Shown: piece after piece, positions 46,848 through 55,644 of the stretch
Layout of the letters: each line of letters starts with the position of its first letter
Numbering within the stretch: position 1 is the first letter of the stretch
NCBI RefSeq assembly: GCF_003545715.1
Contig: NZ_QVNU01000003.1
Coordinates: 620,001-684,000, forward strand
Source of the DNA: Taibaiella koreensis
Lineage (GTDB): Bacteria > Bacteroidota > Bacteroidia > Chitinophagales > Chitinophagaceae
DNA length: 64,000 nt
Direction: 5' to 3'
Notes under the pieces: model-generated
The model's input: the letters and a program-made list of their open reading frames with translations, nothing else
Told to the model about the DNA's origin: nothing
Databases searched by the model: none
Position numbers and translations under genes: made by a program

Positions 46848-47750
46848 ATGAACATCCTGAATAAAATTGGTTTGACTTTAGGGATCCTTTCTATGGGCAG
46901 CATGGTGTTTGCACAAAATCCATCGGTAGCTGACCCGTCTCAGCCACAGGCTTCTGCCGATGCTGTGAATGCCACCTGGAAGCCGTCCCTGGTAAAGGAT
47001 GGGATTATCGATAAAGTACCGCATCTGAATAAGACGATGGGAATGACCGATATCCGCGAAGCGGATGCGGCCTGGAAACGCCGGGTTTGGCGCCAGATCG
47101 ATGTCCGTCAAAAGCAAAACCAGGCCTTTGTTTACGAAGGTGACGAGTACTCTGGCGGTGGCTCTTTTATTGAGATCCTGATCGATGCGGTAAAGAAAGG
47201 CAAGATTTCTGCCTACGGTACCATGGATGACCGGTTTACTACACCTCTGGATATGGAAGCCTTTGAGAAGACGATCGGCGGTACAGAAGATTCGACCATG
47301 GTAGAGGATCCTATTACAGGCGAACAAACCTGGGTTAAGGTTCGTAAGGAGTTTGATATCAATTCTGTTACGAAATACCAGATCAAAGAAGACTGGATCT
47401 TCGACCGCAATACCGGTCGCATGGTGGTACGCATCATTGGTGTCGCCCCGCTTCAGGATCGTATGGATGATAACAACAACCTGAGAGGCTCGCTACAGAT
47501 GTTCTGGCTGTATTACCCTGATCTGCGTAAATTGCTGGCCAACTATGAAGTGTACAATCCCCAGAACGACCTGCACCGCATGTCCTGGGCCGATTTCTTC
47601 GACGGTCGCTATTTTGCGAGCTACGTGGTTAAGACCTCTGCCAACAATGCCCGCGGTCTTAAATTCAGCGGTGACCTCCGTGGCCTCGAAGAAGGTGATA
47701 AGGCAATCGAAGTGCTGCGCGAAAAAGAAGATGATATGTGGCAACGCTAA
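46848..47750 (+). CDS. gldN: T9SS component GldN
   Basis: 300 residues with signal peptide (MNILNKIGLTLGILSMGSMVFAQ). The family landmarks are present: DIREADAAWKRRVWRQIDVR, EILIDAVKKGKISAYG, KEDWIFDRNTGRMVVRIIG and FWLYYPDLRKLLANYEVYNP. GldN (PorN) binds GldK in the periplasmic ring and contacts the C-terminal domain of GldM. Fourth and last gene of gldKLMN, 24 bases after gldM, closed by a terminator. Confidence 0.97.
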   Translation: MNILNKIGLTLGILSMGSMVFAQNPSVADPSQPQASADAVNATWKPSLVKDGIIDKVPHLNKTMGMTDIREADAAWKRRVWRQIDVRQKQNQAFVYEGDEYSGGGSFIEILIDAVKKGKISAYGTMDDRFTTPLDMEAFEKTIGGTEDSTMVEDPITGEQTWVKVRKEFDINSVTKYQIKEDWIFDRNTGRMVVRIIGVAPLQDRMDDNNNLRGSLQMFWLYYPDLRKLLANYEVYNPQNDLHRMSWADFFDGRYFASYVVKTSANNARGLKFSGDLRGLEEGDKAIEVLREKEDDMWQR

Positions 47751-47765
47751 GCCTCATGTTTATAG

Positions 47766-47796
47766 AAAAAGCCGGGACATATGTTCCGGCTTTTTT
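47766..47796 (+). terminator. Intrinsic terminator of the gldKLMN operon
   Basis: AAAAAGCCGG / CCGGCTTTTTT with a 10-base loop, 15 bases after the gldN stop codon. Confidence 0.85.
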
Positions 47797-47844
47797 ATAT
47801 CCCGTTTTTTACATTTTGCAAACAAAAATTGCCAGTCAATTGAC

Positions 47845-47852
47845 TAAGTTTG
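47845..47852 (+). promoter_or_regulatory. -7 promoter box for the M28 peptidase gene
   Basis: TAAGTTTG fits TAnnTTTG, 53 bases before ATG 47906. No clear -33 box at the expected spacing. Confidence 0.4.
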
Positions 47853-47905
47853 CACATTTATATGCCCCGGACTATAGGGCTATCGATTAATCCAACCCAG
47901 TGTTA

Positions 47906-49597
47906 ATGAAAAGAGTTGTTGCAGTCTCCCGGTTCTTCATGATCTTGTCTTTGGCGGGTTTGGCCGGCAGGGGCGAAGCCCAGATCTGGAAGAAGATATT
48001 ACCCGATAAAAAAGACGAGAAGCAGCAGGTACAGGATGACAATGCGCAGGCGGTGATCCAGCAGCTACGTGCAGACATCGGCTACCTGGCTTCCGATCAG
48101 CTGGAAGGCCGGCGCACCGGAACCAAAGGCGAAGCGTTGGCCGGCATGTATATCGAAAAGCGGATGGGGCAGATAGGGCTGATGCCTTACGGACAGAACT
48201 ATCGCCGCCCGTTCAAATTTGAATGGGGTAAAGAGCTAACGCCCGAGCTGCGTTTCTCCATCAGCAATAAATATATTTCTGTACCCGAAGATGCTTTCCC
48301 CGCGCCATTTTCTGCGGCAGCAAAGGATGAGAATTATGTATTGCCGGAAAGTATGGAGTCCAATAGCCCCTGGCTCGTTCCCTTATACGAATCGGAGACG
48401 GATGCAGATAATCCGCATTTTGACTGGGAAAAGCAGGCCTTCGACCGCGCCCGGAAAGCTGCAGAAAGAGGGGCGACTTCTGTATTGTTTTACGACAAAT
48501 ATGGCAGCAAATATTTTCCGGCATTCAGCAAAAGGACTGATTACGAAGGCCTGGATATCCCGGTAATGGTGCTGAGCAAAAAGATCTACGACCTCTATGT
48601 CAAAGACATGAAAGTGATGCAGCCCGTGATGATGAATATTACCTTCAGAAAGGAGTTCCGCACGGGAACCAACATCGTAGGCTATATCAATAACAATGCG
48701 GCGCAAACGGTGGTCATTGGTGCACACTACGATCACCTGGGCTATGGAGAAGACGGCAGCTCGCGGGCTACCGATGGTGTAAAAGCGATACACAACGGAG
48801 CCGACGACAATGCCAGCGGGGTAGGGGCTATGTTGGCGGTTGCCGCTAAGATAAGGCAGTCCGGTGCGAAGAAATATAATTACCTCTTTGTCGCTTTCTC
48901 GGCCGAAGAGCTGGGCCTGCTGGGATCGAAGGCATTTGTGAAGGACAAGGATTTCAATCCGCGCAAGGTGGCCTATATGATCAATATGGATATGGTAGGC
49001 CGCCTGAGCCCCGATCGGAAGCTGACGATAGGCGGCCTGGGCACATCGCCTGTATGGCCCAGCGCTATTGCGGGTATCAATAGCAATTTCAAGATCGTAA
49101 AGGATAGCTCCGGCATTGGTCCCTCCGATCATACTTCCTTCTACAACGACAGTATACCGGTCCTCTTTTTCTTTACCGGTACGCATGCCGACTATCACAA
49201 GCCGAGCGATGATGCCACCAAGATCAATTACGTGGGCACGAAGGATGTAGTCAACTATGTATTCGGCGTTACAGCAGCCATGGAAAAGCAACCCGCCCCC
49301 TTGTACACGGCTACCCGTAATACAACCATGACCCGGACCAGCTTCAAGGTAACCCTGGGCATTATGCCGGATTACAGCTACCAGGAAGGCGGCGTGCGTA
49401 TCGATGGCGTGATCGATGGCAAGGCGGCAGCAAAGGCAAAGCTGCAGCAGGGCGATATCATATTGCAGCTGGGCGCGGTCAAGATCAACGGCATGCAATC
49501 CTATATGGAGGCGCTGGGCTCCTTTAATCCCGGCGACAAAACAACCGTTAAGGTAAAACGCGGTCCCACCGTACAGGAGTTCCCGCTTGCCTTCTAA
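47906..49597 (+). CDS. M28-family zinc aminopeptidase with PA-like insert and PDZ domain
   Basis: 563 residues from ATG 47906. Signal peptide to about GRGEA. After an N-terminal segment (SDQLEGRRTGTKGEALAGMY) comes a protease-associated-type insert, then the M28 catalytic domain with all metal ligands in place: ViGAHYDHLGYG (His), NGADDNASGVGAML (Asp), SAEELGLLGSKAF (Glu pair), INMDMVGRL (Asp) and GPSDHTSFYNDSIPVLFFF (His). A PDZ-like domain ends the protein (VIDGKAAAKAKLQQGDIILQ, split). The enzyme likely trims amino acids from peptides in the periplasm or at the surface. It lies behind gldKLMN but has its own promoter. Confidence 0.92.
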   Translation: MKRVVAVSRFFMILSLAGLAGRGEAQIWKKILPDKKDEKQQVQDDNAQAVIQQLRADIGYLASDQLEGRRTGTKGEALAGMYIEKRMGQIGLMPYGQNYRRPFKFEWGKELTPELRFSISNKYISVPEDAFPAPFSAAAKDENYVLPESMESNSPWLVPLYESETDADNPHFDWEKQAFDRARKAAERGATSVLFYDKYGSKYFPAFSKRTDYEGLDIPVMVLSKKIYDLYVKDMKVMQPVMMNITFRKEFRTGTNIVGYINNNAAQTVVIGAHYDHLGYGEDGSSRATDGVKAIHNGADDNASGVGAMLAVAAKIRQSGAKKYNYLFVAFSAEELGLLGSKAFVKDKDFNPRKVAYMINMDMVGRLSPDRKLTIGGLGTSPVWPSAIAGINSNFKIVKDSSGIGPSDHTSFYNDSIPVLFFFTGTHADYHKPSDDATKINYVGTKDVVNYVFGVTAAMEKQPAPLYTATRNTTMTRTSFKVTLGIMPDYSYQEGGVRIDGVIDGKAAAKAKLQQGDIILQLGAVKINGMQSYMEALGSFNPGDKTTVKVKRGPTVQEFPLAF

Positions 49598-49738
49598 CCC
49601 CGGAGATGTTATTATAGAAGCCGCCCTTCGCCATACGGAGGGTGGCTTTGCTTATCCCGGGCCGGGTGTAAAAAAATATGGTGTTTCAAGGGTTTTAACC
49701 TATTTTAGCAATACGAAAATTGAGTGCTTTCCGAAGAT

Positions 49739-50614
49739 ATGCAAGCGAATAGAGAGATACAGGCGCTGCTGCACCTGGTAGACGACCCGGACAGAGAAGT
49801 GTTTGATACCGTAGCCAGCCAGCTGCTCCGCTATGGCAAAGAGATTATCCCCAACCTGGAACAGCTATGGGAAACGACGGAGGATGAGGATGTGCAGTAC
49901 CGCATCGAGAACCTGATCCACAGGGCCCTATTCACCGAGCTGCAGCACGAGTTTGCGGCCTGGGCGCGCGAGCCGGCGCCTTCGCTGTTTAAAGGCGCCG
50001 TGCTGGTAGCCAAATACCGCTATCCCGAGCTCAACATTCAGCAGCTGATGAAGCAACTGGACCAGATGCGCCGCAATATCTGGCTCGAGCTCAACTACTA
50101 CCTCACGCCGCTGGAGCAGATCAATGTGGTCAACAGCATTCTTTACAATTATTACAAGCTGCAGGGCAAGGAGATCACAGAGCGGGATCCCAACCTGTTC
50201 TATATCAATGCGACCCTGGAAAGCAAGCAGGGCAACGCCTTTTCCATAGGAGTCATCTACCTTTCCCTTTGCGAACTGCTGGATATTCCCATCTTTGCCG
50301 TAGGGTTGCCCCGGCAGTTTGTGATCGCCTTTTTCGATACCCAATACCACTTCATGACGCCCGATACGGAACCGGTGCAAACCATCCAGTTCTATATCGA
50401 CCCGGTGAATGGCATGGTCTATACACAAAACGATGTAGAGGTATACCTGAAAAAGATAGGGGCGGGGCATGAAGAGCATTTCTTCCAGCCGCTGAGCAAT
50501 AAAGAGGTGATCATCCGTATGCTGGAGGAAATGGCGCTGACTTACGACTATGCCCATGAAGAAGATAAGGCGCAGGAAATGCATCAGCTCATCAGCGTGC
50601 TGCGCAGCGATTAA
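49739..50614 (+). CDS. SirB1-like transglutaminase-fold protein
   Basis: 291 residues from ATG 49739 (MQANREIQALL). No signal peptide. N-terminal HEAT-like helical part (~1-75), then the SirB1/transglut_core2 region (~80-200: LNYYLTPLEQINVVNSILYN, then ERDPNLFYINATLESKQGN and IGVIYLSLCELLDIPIFAVG) and a C-terminal helical tail. Where active transglutaminases carry Cys the sequence reads QGNAFSIG, and where the family often has His (LPGHF) it reads LPRQF, so it is probably non-catalytic. Family role is unclear. Followed by the SRP RNA gene. Confidence 0.82.
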   Translation: MQANREIQALLHLVDDPDREVFDTVASQLLRYGKEIIPNLEQLWETTEDEDVQYRIENLIHRALFTELQHEFAAWAREPAPSLFKGAVLVAKYRYPELNIQQLMKQLDQMRRNIWLELNYYLTPLEQINVVNSILYNYYKLQGKEITERDPNLFYINATLESKQGNAFSIGVIYLSLCELLDIPIFAVGLPRQFVIAFFDTQYHFMTPDTEPVQTIQFYIDPVNGMVYTQNDVEVYLKKIGAGHEEHFFQPLSNKEVIIRMLEEMALTYDYAHEEDKAQEMHQLISVLRSD

Positions 50615-50799
50615 CGATTACCAACGCCATCCGACAACCGTTGTTTCAATAATCGTTTTTTGCCACAACGTTTTGCTCCTGCGGAACATAATCGTGGATG
50701 ATATCATTTTCTGCAACCGTTTTGCGCTATAGCGGAAGATCGTCGATATCGTTTGTGCATTTTTTTGTAGAAAAATTTCATAATTCGGTAAAACAGGCG

Positions 50800-50807
50800 T
50801 ATCTTTG
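50800..50807 (+). promoter_or_regulatory. -7 promoter box for the SRP RNA
   Basis: TATCTTTG matches TAnnTTTG exactly and lies 4 bases before the first base of the SRP RNA stem, the right spacing for transcription to begin at the stem. Confidence 0.7.
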
Positions 50808-50811
50808 CGCC

Positions 50812-50905
50812 GGCAAGTCTTATACGACCAGCTCCTGTTGAACCTCCCCAGGGCAGGAATGCAGCAAGGATAGATGGTTGAGCGGTGCGATATAAGTAAC
50901 TTGCC
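50812..50905 (+). ncRNA. ffs: Small signal recognition particle RNA (4.5S type)
   Basis: About 94 bases. The ends pair (GGCAAGT at 50812-50818 with ACTTGCC at 50899-50905). The centre contains the Ffh-binding core of bacterial SRP RNA, GAACCTCCCCAGGGCAGGAA followed by TGCAGCAAGGAT: the CAGG...GGAA and GCAGCA symmetric/asymmetric loops are recognisable. A perfect -7 box stands directly before it and a T run (TTTTTTTATTT) after it. This RNA scaffolds Ffh and FtsY for co-translational membrane targeting. Confidence 0.9.
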
Positions 50906-50977
50906 ATTTTTTTATTTAAGATCATGAGTATAATTGATCTGTCCTTCTCTTTTTTTCGTTAATAACCGATACGATAT

Positions 50978-51628
50978 ATGAAATTCTTCATCGATACAGC
51001 CAATCTCGCACAGATCAAGGAAGCACATGATCTCGGCATATTGGACGGTGTAACGACCAATCCCTCCCTGATGGCGAAGGAGGGGATCAAAGGCCAAGAG
51101 GCTATCCTGCAACATTACAGGGATATCTGCGGTATCGTGGATGGCCCGGTAAGCGCCGAAGTGCTCGCTACCGATTTTAAAGGTATCGTTGACGAAGGCA
51201 TGAAGCTGGCGGCTCTGCACGCAAACATCGTGGTAAAGGTGCCTATGATCAAAGAAGGGATAAAGGCGATCAAATACTTTTCCGATAACGATATCAAGAC
51301 CAACTGTACCCTGGTATTCTCGGCAGGACAGGCCATAATGGCCGCTAAAGCCGGTGCGACCATGGTGTCCCCCTTCATTGGCCGCATCGACGATGCCAAC
51401 TGGGATGGGGTACAGCTGATCGAGCAGATCGTGAACGTGTACAACGCCCAGGGCTTTATGACCGAAGTGCTGGCGGCTTCTATCCGTTCTCCTTTACACA
51501 TTGTAAAATGTGCTGAAGTAGGCGCCGATATCTGCACCTGTCCCTTGAGCTCTATACTGGGGCTGCTCAACCACCCGCTTACCGATATAGGGTTGGCCAA
51601 GTTCCTGGAAGACGCTAAGAACCTTTAA
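50978..51628 (+). CDS. Fructose-6-phosphate aldolase / transaldolase-like protein
   Basis: 216 residues, the short form of the transaldolase family (FSA/TalC type). MKFFIDTANLAQIKEAHDLG and DGVTTNPSLMAKEG open the barrel; the Schiff-base lysine is Lys87 in NIVVKVPMIKEG; TNCTLVFSAGQAIMAAKAGA and SPFIGRIDDANWDG follow. Short members are either true transaldolases of the pentose phosphate pathway or fructose-6-phosphate aldolases; the sequence alone does not settle it, though most genomic copies are annotated as fsa. Single gene with a strong terminator. Confidence 0.93.
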   Translation: MKFFIDTANLAQIKEAHDLGILDGVTTNPSLMAKEGIKGQEAILQHYRDICGIVDGPVSAEVLATDFKGIVDEGMKLAALHANIVVKVPMIKEGIKAIKYFSDNDIKTNCTLVFSAGQAIMAAKAGATMVSPFIGRIDDANWDGVQLIEQIVNVYNAQGFMTEVLAASIRSPLHIVKCAEVGADICTCPLSSILGLLNHPLTDIGLAKFLEDAKNL

Positions 51629-51686
51629 GCAACAAGCGGTTACAAGGCAACAATATTCCTTTTTCAACGTTATTTCAGTTACATTT

Positions 51687-51720
51687 GCGTATCCCTCATG
51701 CAAGGGATACGCTTTTTTTT
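51687..51720 (+). terminator. Intrinsic terminator after the aldolase gene
   Basis: GCGTATCCCT / AGGGATACGC with a 6-base loop followed by eight T. A perfect -7-like box, TACATTTG (51680-51687), abuts it, so the hairpin could also lie at the 5' end of the next transcript. Confidence 0.85.
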
Positions 51721-51753
51721 AAAGACGCTACAGGTCGGGAACAATCTATCGTT

Positions 51754-52530
51754 ATGATCGAAGTTAAAAACGTACAGAAGAGCTTTGGCGACAAAAAAGT
51801 ACTGCAGGACGTCAATTTTGTGATGGAGGCGGGTAAGACCAACCTGATCATCGGCACCAGCGGTAGTGGCAAAACGGTACTGATGAAGTGTATGATCGGT
51901 CTCTTTATGCCCGATTCGGGCCAGATCCTTTACGAAGGGCGCGACATGATGCAGATCGACGAGAAGGAAAAGAAAGAGATACGGCAGCAGATCGGTATGC
52001 TGTTTCAGGGCTCGGCATTGTTCGATAGTAAAACGGTGCAGGATAATGTCATGTTCCCCCTGGACATGTTCACCAATCAGCGGTACCGGGAAAAGATGCA
52101 GCGTGTGCAGGAAGTGCTGGATCGTGTGAACCTTAAAGATGCCAACCGGAAATTCCCGGCCGAGATCAGCGGCGGTATGAAGAAACGCGTAGCGCTGGCG
52201 CGCGCCCTCGTGCTCAATCCCAAATACCTTTTCTGTGACGAGCCTAACTCGGGCCTGGACCCGCAAACCTCGATGGTGATCGACCGGCTCATCAGCGAGC
52301 TGACCAAAGAGTACAATATAACTACCGTGATCAATACGCATGATATGAACACCGTAATGGAAAGCGGCGATCATATCGTATACATGCACCAGGGCAAAAA
52401 ACAGTGGGAGGGCTCCAATAAGGATATTATCTTTAGCAAGGACAAATTGCTCAACGACTTTATTTTTGCCTCCGAATTTCTGCGCGATGCAAAGGCCAAG
52501 CGTATGGAAGAAATAGAAGACAAGCAATAA
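51754..52530 (+). CDS. ABC transporter ATP-binding protein, MlaF/MkL type
   Basis: 258 residues from ATG 51754 ([12 protein letters not shown]); the longer frame from 51685 begins inside the terminator. Walker A GTSGSGKT (34-41), Q-loop [10 protein letters not shown], signature [15 protein letters not shown], Walker [14 protein letters not shown] and switch His in [10 protein letters not shown]. The SGGM-KR signature and [18 protein letters not shown] place it in the MlaF/MkL group that powers lipid transport with an MlaE permease and an MCE protein. Neither partner gene is adjacent, which is unusual. The VF530 gene follows directly. Confidence 0.92.
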   Translation: MIEVKNVQKSFGDKKVLQDVNFVMEAGKTNLIIGTSGSGKTVLMKCMIGLFMPDSGQILYEGRDMMQIDEKEKKEIRQQIGMLFQGSALFDSKTVQDNVMFPLDMFTNQRYREKMQRVQEVLDRVNLKDANRKFPAEISGGMKKRVALARALVLNPKYLFCDEPNSGLDPQTSMVIDRLISELTKEYNITTVINTHDMNTVMESGDHIVYMHQGKKQWEGSNKDIIFSKDKLLNDFIFASEFLRDAKAKRMEEIEDKQ

Positions 52531-52531
52531 C

Positions 52532-52783
52532 ATGACGCACGAGGATCAGGCAACAGGTAAACCAAAGCAGCCCAATAACCCCTTGCATGGCGTTACCCTG
52601 CAGGCTATACTGGAACATTTGCTGGCTTATTATGACGGTTGGGAACAGTTGGGATACAATATCCCGATCAATTGTTTTACAGATAATCCCAGCATGAGCT
52701 CCAGCCTTAAATTTCTTCGCCGCACGCCCTGGGCGCGCAAAAAGGTGGAAACGCTTTATCTGGCCACCCTGGATTATATCTGA
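52532..52783 (+). CDS. VF530 (DUF2132) small DNA-binding-like protein
   Basis: 83 residues. The conserved VF530 core is clear: [60 protein letters not shown]. The family is small, helical and conserved in many proteobacteria and Bacteroidetes; DNA binding has been suggested from structure, the cellular role is unknown. It begins 1 base after the stop of the MlaF-like gene, so the two are co-translated. Confidence 0.92.
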   Translation: MTHEDQATGKPKQPNNPLHGVTLQAILEHLLAYYDGWEQLGYNIPINCFTDNPSMSSSLKFLRRTPWARKKVETLYLATLDYI

Positions 52784-52793
52784 ATCGATTATG

Positions 52794-52819
52794 AGGCCGC
52801 CGGCAAGGGCAGCCTTTTT
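52794..52819 (+). terminator. Terminator after the VF530 gene
   Basis: AGGCCGCC / GGGCAGCCT imperfect hairpin followed by five T, 10 bases after the stop. Confidence 0.5.
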
Positions 52820-52982
52820 CTTTGTGTGGCAATGGGAAGGAGCTCCTTGCCGCGCTTATTGGCCGTTTTCTGAAAGACGAGCTTGTTACGGTAATCTGCA
52901 TTGTCCCCCAATTATCGACATTTTTCGTCTTTTAATATCCAGGCTGGTCAAATCGTTAAAACATTATATCCCGCAAAAAAGA

Positions 52983-53008
52983 AGAGGCCACCCATAAGGG
53001 CAGCCTCT
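52983..53008 (-). terminator. Terminator of the PKD protein gene
   Basis: AGAGGC...CCC and GGG...GCCTCT arms; the minus strand continues TCTTTTTTG. Located 25 bases after the stop at 53034. Confidence 0.6.
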
Positions 53009-53033
53009 CTACTATTGCCAAACAAAACACGGT

Positions 53034-55373
53034 TTATTGCTTGCTGATCTGCATCGAGCGGGCGCCTTCGCTGCCCTTGATGAGCAGGTAATAGATGCCG
53101 GCATTCAGGTGTCCGGTCTCTACTTTGTTGATACCGGAATGGATCGGCTGATGATATACGGTCTGACCCAGCACGTTAACCAGGCTCAGCTCGCTGTACT
53201 TGCCGTTCTTACAATCCAGGTACAGGGTTTGTGTTACGGGATTGGGGTATACATTAATACCGTCTTCCTTACCCAGGCGGCTAATGCCAAGACCATGTTT
53301 CGGAATGATCTCATCTTCCGTTTGTCCGAAATCGTTGCCGTTACTACTGTAGTGTCCTGCTGCGAGTGTAATGGTCGCAGAAGGGGTAGTTCTGTAGTTC
53401 ATCGCTTCGGGATATACGGTATAGCTGCCTTCGGGTATATTGCTGAAGGCGTAGTCGCCGTCGGCATTGGTATAAACCGATGCGATCACCTTGTTGGTAT
53501 TATCGCGTAGCAGCACCAGCATATCGGCTACGCCTGTTGCGGTGCCCTTACCCGCACCCATGCTGATATTGCCGCCTACAAAGCCCGGGCCTGAGGTTAC
53601 AGTACCGGTCAGCATAACGATATCCCGGTGCAGACTAGCGCCGCCGCTGTGGAATATGGGCGTAGCGCTACCCCAGTATGGGCTGGAATAATGGTAGGTA
53701 GGAATGAAGCCGGTAGTGCCGGGTGTTTGACCCAGAACCGCTGCTTTTACATAATAAGTGCCTGCAGGCGCATTATGGAAGCCGTAATGCGGATTGTAAA
53801 TGCTGCGGTAAAGCGAATCGATGGCAGTAAGCGTATTGGCTGTGCTGTCGTACCGGATCAGCCATACTTTAAATGAATCGGTAGGATTGCCGATGCTCAG
53901 GGAGTCGTAGTAAATATTACCGGAGATCTCGTTATTTTGGCCACCTACGACTATCGTATAGCTAATGCTGTCGTGGCAATACTGTGCCATTGTAAAAGAG
54001 TCTACCCAGGTATCAAAAAGGGTAACGGTATAGCTGCCAGGTGCTGAATAAGTGTGCGACGGATGATATAATGACGATGAGGTGCCGTCGCCAAAATGCC
54101 AGTTGGTGCCATTGAGCGCCATCGTGCCCACACTATTGGAAGTATTGGTAAAATTGACGGTATTACCCGAAACCGCATAGGTAAAATTGGCGTGCAGGGA
54201 ATCACATACGTTGCTGCTGCCACCGCCGGTGATCGTAATATTGTAGGTCACGCTATCGGAGCAGATTTGGGTCATATTCAGAGAATCTGTCCAGTTGCTG
54301 ATCAATGTAACGGCATATACACCGGGAGCGGCATAGGTATGTGAGGGGCTATACTGTGTAGAGGTGCTACCATCGCCAAAATGCCAGCTGGCGCTGCTCA
54401 CAAATACATTGTTCAGCGCATTGGATGTATTGTGAAATTGTGCAGTAGTACCGCCCAAAAGAGAAACGGTATAGTCGGCGTGCAGGGAATCACATACGTT
54501 GCTGCTGCCACCGCCGGTGATCGTAATGTTGTGGGTTATGGTATCGCTGCAATACTGGGTCATGGTCATAGAGTCTACCCAGCGATTGATCAGGGTAACT
54601 GTATAAGTACCGGGAGCTGCATAGGTATGTAAAGGCTGCAGCTGGGTAGAGGAGCCGCCATCGCCAAAGCTCCAGCTCGCGCCGTTTATAAAGGCTGTCG
54701 TACTGCTGGTAGAAGTATTGATGAATTGTGCGGTGCTACCCGATACTGTTGCATAGAAATTGGCATGCAGGGAATCGCAGTTCAGGCCGGGAATGTAGAT
54801 ATTCTGCCCGTTGTTGTAGGTACATCCGCCTCCGGTGGCCTGGAGGGTAAGGTTGTAACTGCCGCCTACTGCGTAAGTGTGGGTTACGGGGCTGCCTGTC
54901 GCGGTACCGCCGTCGCCGAAGTTCCAGGAATAGGTCATGCCCGGGGTACCGGCCGGCGTGGTGGCCGACATGGTAAAGGAGCCGCCACCATTGTTGATGG
55001 TAGTTACATAGGTAGCGCAGGGAGAGTAGCCTACCGTTACCTGATGAAAGATAGTGTCGATGCAGGTTGCAGCCGGGTTGAGGCTGTCGTGCAGCTCAAT
55101 CCGGAGCATAGCATTGTAGGTCCCGGGCGCTGCGTAATTGTGGCTGGTAGTCGTGTTGAAATTGTGCTGGCTGCTGTTGTCGCCGAAATACAGGGTGAAA
55201 TGAGGCACGCTACCAGGCGGATAGCTGCCGGGGCTAGTGTTGGTAAAATTGACCTTTAAAAGGTCGTTGCCTGACGGCGCTGAGGCCCAGCTGAATTGAG
55301 GATTGCACTGTGCGCGCAATAAAGCTGGACTGAAGCATGCCAGGCAGAGGAGTGCCATAATACATTTTTTCAT
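53034..55373 (-). CDS. PKD-repeat surface protein exported by the T9SS
   Basis: 779 residues. Signal peptide (to about LLRAQ), then five PKD-type domains (~22-490) recognisable by WNFGDGG / WSFGDGG / WHFGDGS / WHFGDGT with the following HTYAAPGTYTVTL strands; three of them are near copies spaced 96 residues apart. Two carboxypeptidase-regulatory/SdrD-B-like domains follow (~490-690), and a T9SS type A sorting domain closes the protein (INVYPNPVTQTLYLDC, LSLVNVLGQTVYHQ, LNAGIYYLLI). It should be carried over the outer membrane by the T9SS and may mediate adhesion or binding; no enzyme motif is seen. Single gene. Confidence 0.92.
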   Translation of the reverse strand: MKKCIMALLCLACFSPALLRAQCNPQFSWASAPSGNDLLKVNFTNTSPGSYPPGSVPHFTLYFGDNSSQHNFNTTTSHNYAAPGTYNAMLRIELHDSLNPAATCIDTIFHQVTVGYSPCATYVTTINNGGGSFTMSATTPAGTPGMTYSWNFGDGGTATGSPVTHTYAVGGSYNLTLQATGGGCTYNNGQNIYIPGLNCDSLHANFYATVSGSTAQFINTSTSSTTAFINGASWSFGDGGSSTQLQPLHTYAAPGTYTVTLINRWVDSMTMTQYCSDTITHNITITGGGSSNVCDSLHADYTVSLLGGTTAQFHNTSNALNNVFVSSASWHFGDGSTSTQYSPSHTYAAPGVYAVTLISNWTDSLNMTQICSDSVTYNITITGGGSSNVCDSLHANFTYAVSGNTVNFTNTSNSVGTMALNGTNWHFGDGTSSSLYHPSHTYSAPGSYTVTLFDTWVDSFTMAQYCHDSISYTIVVGGQNNEISGNIYYDSLSIGNPTDSFKVWLIRYDSTANTLTAIDSLYRSIYNPHYGFHNAPAGTYYVKAAVLGQTPGTTGFIPTYHYSSPYWGSATPIFHSGGASLHRDIVMLTGTVTSGPGFVGGNISMGAGKGTATGVADMLVLLRDNTNKVIASVYTNADGDYAFSNIPEGSYTVYPEAMNYRTTPSATITLAAGHYSSNGNDFGQTEDEIIPKHGLGISRLGKEDGINVYPNPVTQTLYLDCKNGKYSELSLVNVLGQTVYHQPIHSGINKVETGHLNAGIYYLLIKGSEGARSMQISKQ
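53900..54780 (-). repeat. In-gene tandem repeats encoding PKD domains
   Basis: Three successive ~288-base units; the block starting CGTGCAGGGAATCACATACG recurs at 54191 and 54479 almost unchanged for about 50 bases, and a diverged copy begins at 54764. The period is in frame (96 codons). Confidence 0.75.
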
Positions 55374-55602
55374 GTTCCTTTTTTTTAGTGATCGAAATTT
55401 GGTCTTAAGTAAGATGTGAACAGCGCAACGAAACCCTTATCCTATTCGCTTTTTTTAGGAAAAAGCCTGTCCATGCCGTGAATTATCGGGAAACCAGGTG
55501 CCGGTCGTACCAAAAAACCAGGTACCAGTCGTACAATAAGCTTTAGACAAAGCCTATCCGGGTATAAATTTTCTGCCTGGCTGTCCCTCTGCAATTAATA
55601 AT

Positions 55603-55610
55603 TAACTTTG
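55603..55610 (+). promoter_or_regulatory. -7 promoter box for pruA
   Basis: TAACTTTG matches TAnnTTTG exactly, 34 bases before ATG 55645. Confidence 0.6.
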
Positions 55611-55644
55611 CGGTTTCCATAGCTTAAAATTTTTAAACATCTAT

